From Myxococcales bacterium (GTDB taxonomy: Bacteria; Myxococcota_A; Polyangia; Polyangiales; Houyiibacteriaceae): DNA of 10,038 nt. The DNA is taken from positions 1 to 10,038 of the forward strand of contig JAUXFZ010000049.1 of the NCBI GenBank assembly GCA_030622585.1, in the 5' to 3' direction. The translations under genes were made by a program, and so were the position numbers. The notes below the pieces were generated by a model. That model searched no databases, was not told the DNA's origin, and saw nothing but the letters and a program-made list of their open reading frames with translations. Positions 5,508-10,038 of the stretch are shown in pieces. Position 1 is the first letter of the stretch. Every line of letters begins with the position of its first letter.

Positions 5508-6562
5508 GCCAAGACGCGGACCTGACCGCGCAGGTCAAAGCAGAGGCCGAGGCGGTTGGTTTCGCGCGCGTCGGCATCGCGGTAGCACGGGCGCTCGAAG
5601 AAGAGGCCTCGCATCTCGACGAGTGGCTTGCCGCCGGGCGTCACGGGCAGATGTCGTGGATGGCGACGACCGCCTCGGTCCGCAAGGACCCGCGGGACCC
5701 AAAGATGCTCGAAAACGCGCAGAGCGTCATCGTGATGGCCGCGCCTTACGTCCGGCGTCACGGTTACGAGGGACCGCCGCCCGCGCGAATCGCGAAGTAC
5801 GCGATGGGCCGCGACTACCACAACGTGCTGACGAAGAAGAGCCGGAAGGTGGCGCGCGTGCTGCAAGAGGCGGGCTTCGTGGCCCGGGTGGCAGTGGACT
5901 CAAAGCCCGTGTTCGAGCGCGCATGGGCCGAGCGTGCGGGCGTGGGCTTCGTCGGCAAGAACTGTTGTCTGATCGTGCCCGGCATGGGTTCGCACGCCTT
6001 CCTGGCCTGTGTCGTCACGACCGCGCCCCTGACCCCAGACGAGCCGATGGGCCGCCGATGCGGAAGCTGCACCCTCTGTCTCGACGCATGCCCGACGCGG
6101 GCGTTCTCCGCGCCGCGGACGCTCGATGCCCGCAAGTGCATCTCGTATCTGACGATCGAGCACCGCGGAGCGATTCCGACCGAGCACCGCCAAGCGCTCG
6201 GCCCGTGGGCCTTTGGCTGCGACGTGTGCCAAGACGTGTGTCCGTACAATCACACCTCGGGCGCAGCGGACGGTTCACTCGACGCCTTCGAGCCAGGGGA
6301 TCGGTGGACGGGGATCGATGCGGCGAAGCTGCTTCAGATGACTGAAGATGGGTTTCGCGCCTGGGCTGAAGGTTCACCGATCAAGCGCGCGCGGTACGAA
6401 GGTTTAGCTCGCAACATCGCGCTGGTACTGGGGAACCGTGGCGCGGAGCTTCACCTGCCGGTGCTGGACGACGCGAGGCGGAGCCACGCTTCCGAAGTGG
6501 TGCGCGAAGCGGCAGGATGGGCCGCGGCCGAGCTCAGGCGTCGTCTGGCCGATTCAGAATAG
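5504..6562 (+). CDS. queG: Epoxyqueuosine reductase QueG
   Basis: Cobalamin-dependent iron-sulfur enzyme that reduces epoxyqueuosine to queuosine at position 34 of tRNAs with GUN anticodons (Asp, Asn, His, Tyr), the last step of queuosine synthesis; cytoplasmic. The 352-residue protein shows the family order: KYAMGRDYH at 98-106, the VDSKPVFER segment with the conserved Asp132, WAERAGVGFVGKN at 141-153, the first 4Fe-4S ligands C186, C189, C192 with C196, and the second cluster group C239, C242 and C246 (FGCDVCQDVCPYN), plus C212 between them. The C-terminal SPIKRARYEGLARN at 291-304 is also typical. It is a short form, with at most a small helical region after 305 in place of the HEAT-repeat extension of some homologues. 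No other queuosine gene is nearby. It is coupled to the TonB-like gene upstream, and its last 29 bases overlap the convergent obg gene. Confidence 0.95.
   Translation: MSQDADLTAQVKAEAEAVGFARVGIAVARALEEEASHLDEWLAAGRHGQMSWMATTASVRKDPRDPKMLENAQSVIVMAAPYVRRHGYEGPPPARIAKYAMGRDYHNVLTKKSRKVARVLQEAGFVARVAVDSKPVFERAWAERAGVGFVGKNCCLIVPGMGSHAFLACVVTTAPLTPDEPMGRRCGSCTLCLDACPTRAFSAPRTLDARKCISYLTIEHRGAIPTEHRQALGPWAFGCDVCQDVCPYNHTSGAADGSLDAFEPGDRWTGIDAAKLLQMTEDGFRAWAEGSPIKRARYEGLARNIALVLGNRGAELHLPVLDDARRSHASEVVREAAGWAAAELRRRLADSE
6534..6562. other. 29-base convergent overlap of queG and obg 3' ends
   Basis: The queG stop TAG (6560-6562) lies inside obg, and the obg stop TGA (minus strand, 6536-6534) lies inside queG. 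The overlapped codons encode the variable C-terminal tails of both proteins, so neither loses a conserved motif. There is no hairpin with a T run here, so the two transcripts probably run into each other's genes. Confidence 0.85.
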
Positions 6563-7544
6563 CTTCGAGGGTTTCGAGCAGTGGCGTGAGCCCCTCGTTG
6601 GTTGCCGAGCTGATCTCGAAGACCTGAAAGCCGCGCGGCTCGAGAGCTTTCCGGACCTCTTCGTAGGCCTCGTGAGCCTCCGGCAGGTCGCACTTGCTCA
6701 CCGCCACCACCATGGGCCGCTCCAGCAGGCTCGGGTCGAACCGCCCGAGCTCGGCCATGAGGGCGTCGAAGTCGGCGACGGGCTCGCGCTCCGGGTCAGG
6801 GTCTACGCTCAGCATGTGCAGGAGGACCTCGGTTCGCTCGACGTGCTTGAGGAAGCGGAGGCCCAGGCCAGCGCCTTCGGAGGCGCCTTCGATGATCCCT
6901 GGGATGTCAGCGATGACGAACGTTCGATCGACACCGAGCGACACGACCCCGAGGTTCGGAACCAATGTCGTAAACGGATAGTCGGCGACTTTGGGGCGCG
7001 CTCGGGAGACCGTGGCGATGAAGGTGCTCTTTCCGACGTTCGGGAAGCCCACGATGCCGACATCGGCGAGCAGCTTGAGGACGAGCCGGATCTTCTTGCG
7101 CTCGCCGGGGATGCCGGGTTGCGAACGTCGCGGCGCCCGATCGTGTGGCGTGGCGAACTTGATATTGCCTCTACCGCCTTTGCCGCCCTGTGCGATCACG
7201 AACTCGGCCCCCGACTCGTGAAGGTCTCCGAGCAGCGCGTCGCTCTCCTGGTCGTAGATCTGGGTCCCCACCGGGACCTCGATCCGGACGTCCTTGCCCG
7301 CTTTGCCGAACTGGTCCTTGCCCCGGCCGTCCTCGCCACGCTCGGCACGAACGATTCTGCGATAGCGAAGGTCGAACAAGGTGGAGAATCGATCGTGCGC
7401 GACGAGAACCACGCTCCCGCCGCGTCCACCATCGCCTCCCGACGGCCCGCCGAGGGGCATGAACTTCTCCCGGCGAAAGGCCACGGCGCCCTTCCCACCG
7501 TCGCCTGCCGCGACCTCCAGCGTTACCTCATCGACGAAATCCAC
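6534..7544 (-). CDS. obg: Obg family GTPase (CgtA/ObgE)
   Basis: Conserved GTPase that binds the 50S ribosomal subunit, acts in its assembly and links growth to nucleotide state. The Gly-rich Obg fold is plain from the start MDFVDEVTLEVAAGDGGKG through LGGPSGGDGGRGG (31-43) and GGKGGRGN (120-127). The GTPase domain follows: G1 GFPNVGKS (166-173), switch threonines in PFTTL (190-194), G3 DIPG (213-216), G4 SKCD (283-286) and G5 SSATNEG (312-318). The G4 box has Ser where NKxD is usual. The protein ends at 336, soon after G5, so there is no separate OCT domain or long acidic tail. I chose GTG at 7544 because it gives the standard Obg N-terminus; an upstream ATG at 7664 would add 40 unconserved residues and overlap the divergent gene. 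The ribosome binding site (GGACGAG) is weak. Upstream ribosomal genes rplU and rpmA, often next to obg, are absent here. Confidence 0.95.
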   Translation of the reverse strand: MDFVDEVTLEVAAGDGGKGAVAFRREKFMPLGGPSGGDGGRGGSVVLVAHDRFSTLFDLRYRRIVRAERGEDGRGKDQFGKAGKDVRIEVPVGTQIYDQESDALLGDLHESGAEFVIAQGGKGGRGNIKFATPHDRAPRRSQPGIPGERKKIRLVLKLLADVGIVGFPNVGKSTFIATVSRARPKVADYPFTTLVPNLGVVSLGVDRTFVIADIPGIIEGASEGAGLGLRFLKHVERTEVLLHMLSVDPDPEREPVADFDALMAELGRFDPSLLERPMVVAVSKCDLPEAHEAYEEVRKALEPRGFQVFEISSATNEGLTPLLETLEAILNRPDDA

Positions 7545-7624
7545 GCTCGTCCGTACGTCGGCCCCTTTGCCGGGGCAACCGACTTGGTGCTCGAAGAAAT
7601 CGCCCGGACGCGTACACTGCGCAG
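7545..7624. promoter_or_regulatory. Divergent obg / receiver-PATAN gap with 12-base palindrome
   Basis: This 80-base gap must carry promoters for obg (minus) and the receiver-PATAN gene (plus). It contains TTGCCGGGGCAA at 7567-7578 (arms TTGCC and GGCAA around GG), a possible operator placed about 23 bases upstream of the obg start. On the plus strand TACACT at 7613-7618 resembles a -10 box seven bases ahead of GTG 7625, which would give a leaderless or near-leaderless message; no good -35 box is at the right distance. Confidence 0.35.
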
Positions 7625-9595
7625 GTGGCAAGTGCTTCCGGCGACTCGGGTCCGACGTTCCCAAACGCCAAATTCATCCAAACTTTGACCGCCAAGTCCC
7701 TGGAAACAGTCCGGTTAACGGAAGCGCTGAGCGTCTCTCCGGGGGACGAAGCTGCCCAGGGAGCGCTTGCAGAACACCTTCGCCACCTGTGGGAGTCGGC
7801 CCGCGAGCTCGGGCTCGTCCATCTCGATGCGGCTCTCACCGAGGCGCTGTCCCGGCTCGAGCAGGACTCCTTTGGGCCCGCCTCCCTGGTCGCGGTGCGG
7901 GTCTTGGCCTGGCGGTACGACACCCTCGCGGCCATGCCGAGCCAATCTGGCACTCATCAGGTCGTGCAGGACCAGGAGTTGCCGCCGGTCAAAGTGAGCC
8001 TTCGCGGACGCCGCGTGCTGGTGGCCGAGGCCGAAGCTGAGGTTCGCTGGTTCTACGTGGGAGTTCTTCGCGAGGCGGGCGCCCGCGTCATCGAGGCTCG
8101 CGACGGCGTCCATGGGCTGACTCTCGCTCGCGACGATGCACCGGATTTGGTCCTGTCCGCCATGGAGATGCCACGTCTCGATGGCCCTGGAATGTGTGCT
8201 GCTCTTCGGCGCGAGCCGGCGCTCGACGGCGTCCCTGTAGTCCTGTTGCCGGGTCGCGCTTCGGCAGAAGAGATTCTCGATCGAGTGTCCCGTGGGCTCG
8301 AACCGATCATGCGCCTCGAGGAATGGCTGAAGAGCGATGTGGAGGCGAGTGGTGATCTGGAGGAGCTCGGCGTCTCAGGGCTGTTGCGGTACGTCCGGCG
8401 GCTTCGTCCCGATGCGACGATGGTCCTTCAGGACCCGTGGAGCCTCTTCGACCTCGAGCTTCACGCGGGACACATCGTCGCCGTGACCCGGACGGCCATC
8501 GATGGTGCGGTCACACAGGATGAGGCGGCGTTTCCGTCCCTCGTAGGAATGACCTCCGGTCGATTCGTCGTCGCCGAGGGCTCCGGCGCAGAACGGGGAG
8601 ACGAGCGGCCATCACTGGATACGGCGTTCGCGGAGGCCACCCGCCGGCTCGGCGTTCTGCTGGGTACCATCGCCACACAGTCGGACTGGCGCGTGGAGCT
8701 CGACCAGGATGTTCTGAGCACCTACGTACGCCATTCTCCGATCGCGGTGCAGCGACTGATCGCGCGCCTGGTTGCGGGTGAGCCGCCCAACGCGCTGTGG
8801 GAGTCGGGGGCCGGATCCCGGGGGTTGGTCGACGCGGTGCTGGTGACGCTGGCTCGGCAGGGGGCGATCCAGAACGTGCAGGTCCCTGAGGCAGGCTCTG
8901 ACGAGGGGCTCACCGTCGAGCCCTCGCGGGGGCGCAGCCGGGAGTTGATCGCTTCGGAGCGCGGGCAAGACTACCGGCGCGTGGCTGAGCCCGTCGAACG
9001 AGAGAACATCAGAGCGCAGTCGGCGGTTGCGATGCACCGGGAACCCGCCACCCACGCGCCGGGATCGGCCCACCCGATCTGGCGCCGGAGCACGAGCACC
9101 GAGGCGGCTGGTAGTGAGAGTGGCTCTGGGTTCGGGGTGGAACTGCGCACCATGCCACGCTTATTGGGCTTGGCGTTTGCCACGCTGTTGGTCCTGACCG
9201 TGGGTTTCCTTCTCTGGGGCCAGCGGACTCCCGGAGGCGGGCCGACGGGGTCGCCTGTGGGCGAGCCTACGCCGCCTCCGAGGGCCGAGGCTCCCTCCCG
9301 CAGCACGCGCCTGTCGGCTTTCTCGGGAGACCTCCGCCCGCGGGTCGACCCGGCGTTGGGTGTCCGCGGTGGACAAGGGGTCTTGGAGCTGAGCGGCTCG
9401 AGCGAAGTAAGTGTCAGCATCGATGGGCTCGACCGAGGCGCGCTTCCGGTGACGCTTGTGCTCGACCAGGGCATCCATGCGGTGCGCTACCGGACAGAGG
9501 CCAAGTCGATCGATCGTTTCTACTACGTGAAGTCCGGTGCGACCCGGGCCTCGAGCATCCTCGTTCGCGCGGGTGCTTTAGTTGACGCTCGCTGA
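7625..9595 (+). CDS. Membrane protein: pseudo-receiver, PATAN/DUF4388-like, TM and PEGA-like tail
   Basis: A 656-residue multidomain protein, probably a signalling or scaffold protein with a cytoplasmic front and a periplasmic tail. Residues 15-105 are helical; the HLRHLWESARELGLVHL stretch (51-67) recalls an HPt helix pair. Residues 129-232 follow a CheY-like receiver: beta1 RVLVAEAEAEVR, then DAPDLVLSAMEMPRLDG at 171-187, then VPVVLLPG at 203-210. The phosphoacceptor Asp is replaced by Ala179, the acidic pair is reduced, and the terminal KP is absent, so phosphorylation is unlikely. Residues 243-320 fit a PATAN/DUF4388 domain (GLLRYVRRLRP, FDLELHAGHIVAV, GMTSGRFVVAEG), with helical partner segments to about 420. 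A disordered linker leads to a transmembrane helix at 511-531 preceded by Arg (N-in). After a Pro-rich spacer, residues 585-650 form a PEGA-like beta domain (VSVSIDGLDRGALPVTLVLDQGIHAV). GTG 7625 is chosen for lack of better in-frame starts; no Shine-Dalgarno is seen. Confidence 0.75.
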   Translation: MASASGDSGPTFPNAKFIQTLTAKSLETVRLTEALSVSPGDEAAQGALAEHLRHLWESARELGLVHLDAALTEALSRLEQDSFGPASLVAVRVLAWRYDTLAAMPSQSGTHQVVQDQELPPVKVSLRGRRVLVAEAEAEVRWFYVGVLREAGARVIEARDGVHGLTLARDDAPDLVLSAMEMPRLDGPGMCAALRREPALDGVPVVLLPGRASAEEILDRVSRGLEPIMRLEEWLKSDVEASGDLEELGVSGLLRYVRRLRPDATMVLQDPWSLFDLELHAGHIVAVTRTAIDGAVTQDEAAFPSLVGMTSGRFVVAEGSGAERGDERPSLDTAFAEATRRLGVLLGTIATQSDWRVELDQDVLSTYVRHSPIAVQRLIARLVAGEPPNALWESGAGSRGLVDAVLVTLARQGAIQNVQVPEAGSDEGLTVEPSRGRSRELIASERGQDYRRVAEPVERENIRAQSAVAMHREPATHAPGSAHPIWRRSTSTEAAGSESGSGFGVELRTMPRLLGLAFATLLVLTVGFLLWGQRTPGGGPTGSPVGEPTPPPRAEAPSRSTRLSAFSGDLRPRVDPALGVRGGQGVLELSGSSEVSVSIDGLDRGALPVTLVLDQGIHAVRYRTEAKSIDRFYYVKSGATRASSILVRAGALVDAR

Positions 9596-9611
9596 AGCTG
9601 CGTGCTAACCG

Positions 9612-9625
9612 CAGCAAGGTTGCTG
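9612..9625 (+). terminator. Short palindrome after the receiver-PATAN gene, possible weak terminator
   Basis: CAGCAA (9612-9617) and TTGCTG (9620-9625) form a perfect inverted repeat with a two-base spacer, 17 bases after the stop codon at 9595. It is followed by GGGGGT, not a T run, so it is not a standard intrinsic terminator. It could also be a protein binding site or an mRNA 3' end stabiliser. Confidence 0.25.
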
Positions 9626-9648
9626 GGGGTCGCAAAGAGGCGCAAAAA

Positions 9649-9679
9649 CGGCCGCCCGGGCACGGGAGGAAGGCGGCCG
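9649..9679 (+). promoter_or_regulatory. Start-site hairpin enclosing the ribosome binding site of the last gene
   Basis: CGGCCGCC (9649-9656) pairs perfectly with GGCGGCCG (9672-9679), an all-GC 8-base-pair stem that ends on the base before ATG 9680. The 15-base loop contains GGGAGGAA, the only good Shine-Dalgarno sequence for this ATG. In RNA this would hold the binding site in a loop and block the start codon flank, as in translational control elements. The pairing is seen directly; the regulatory role is inferred. Confidence 0.5.
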
Positions 9680-10038
9680 ATGCGATTCTGTTTGCTGGTG
9701 ATCATAACCCTCGCCATGGCCCTGGGGTGTAGCCGAGGAAGCTCCAAGAGCGACCCGTTCGTGGGGCTCGAGGCGCATTCGGATCTGACCGCGCTTCGCC
9801 ACCTCGCCGACATCAATGACGGCGGTTGGTACATCGACTTCGGCACTCCGGCGCAGTCGAAGTACACCGTAGGCGATTGGCGAAGTGGCTGGGTCGGCAA
9901 GGGGGTCGACGGCGACACCAGCTACGCCCACGTGGGGATGCGGGGTCGAGTGTACTTCGAGGCGGACACGCAGGAGTCGCTCGTTGCGCGCGTTCGGCTC
10001 CGGCCACACGGCACCCAGGCACTCACGCCGTACCTCAA
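9680..10038 (+). CDS. Putative lipoprotein with beta-sandwich-like N-terminal domain (cut at right edge)
   Basis: The frame opens with ATG 9680 and is still open at the window end after 119 codons. The start MRFCLLVIITLAMALGCSRG is a lipoprotein signal: a basic residue, a hydrophobic core and ALGC with Cys17 as the likely lipidated residue, followed by Ser/Gly/Lys. The mature part has short hydrophobic strands with Gly/Asp turns (GGWYIDFG at 49-56, SGWVGKGVDGDTSYAHVG, GRVYFEAD, SLVARVRLRP), which reads as a beta-sandwich. Comparable segments precede sulfatase or other hydrolase domains in some secreted proteins, but that is a weak recollection and the rest is missing. It follows the receiver-PATAN gene on the same strand after 84 bases, so it may be co-transcribed. 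Initiation is likely shaped by the hairpin at 9649-9679. The ATG is supported by GGGAGGAA six to nine bases upstream. Confidence 0.7.
   Translation, partial: MRFCLLVIITLAMALGCSRGSSKSDPFVGLEAHSDLTALRHLADINDGGWYIDFGTPAQSKYTVGDWRSGWVGKGVDGDTSYAHVGMRGRVYFEADTQESLVARVRLRPHGTQALTPYL

Noticed and set aside
5320..6345. Plus-strand open frame (341 codons) overlapping the TonB-like gene and queG in another frame
   Set aside because: The product is Arg-rich and without domains, whereas queG has its full set of cluster cysteines.
6438..7688. Plus-strand open frame (416 codons) opposite obg
   Set aside because: The minus strand encodes an unmistakable Obg with all G boxes; the plus frame has no recognisable motif and overlaps queG.

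Overview
This is a GC-rich, densely coding bacterial window with no RNA genes, CRISPR array, transposase or phage gene. The sequence alone does not name the organism. A Myxococcota-like (former Deltaproteobacteria) genome is my inference from three things: a receiver/PATAN(DUF4388)-type protein with a PEGA-like tail, a long charged TonB-family protein, and several Cys-anchored lipoproteins in a high-GC background. I see no compositional break suggesting an island.

Layout, left to right. (1) Positions 1-86, minus: the first codons of a lipoprotein gene that runs off the left edge. (2) 146-1261, plus: rlmN, the radical-SAM methyltransferase for 23S rRNA A2503 and some tRNAs. (3) 1258-2376, minus: a UDPGP-type nucleotidyltransferase, converging on rlmN; both genes end inside one CTAG. 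(4) 2490-3830, plus: a secreted, lysine-free protein with acidic, Trp/Tyr-rich and Arg-rich repetitive parts. (5) 3912-5507, plus: a TonB/TolA-like envelope protein with one N-terminal membrane helix, a long charged linker and a TonB-type C-terminal domain. (6) 5504-6562, plus: queG, epoxyqueuosine reductase, coupled to the previous gene by an ATGA overlap. (7) 6534-7544, minus: the ribosome-associated GTPase Obg, whose 3' end overlaps queG by 29 bases. (8) 7625-9595, plus: a membrane protein with a phosphoacceptor-less receiver domain, a PATAN/DUF4388-like domain, a transmembrane helix and a PEGA-like periplasmic tail. (9) 9680 to the right edge, plus: a lipoprotein gene cut by the window end, with its ribosome binding site in the loop of a strong hairpin.

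The genes fall into two themes. RlmN, QueG and Obg serve the translation apparatus (rRNA/tRNA modification and ribosome assembly). The TonB-like protein, the Arg/aromatic-rich secreted protein, the PEGA-tailed membrane protein and the two lipoproteins belong to the envelope. Only the TonB-queG pair shows direct evidence of co-translation; other links are by proximity. No complete new defence or biosynthetic system is visible. The most unusual items are the lysine-free tripartite secreted protein, the degenerate receiver-PATAN-PEGA fusion and the start-site hairpin of the last gene.

Limits: identifications rest on motifs read by eye. Start codons of rlmN, the TonB-like gene and the receiver-PATAN gene are GTG choices without strong ribosome binding sites.
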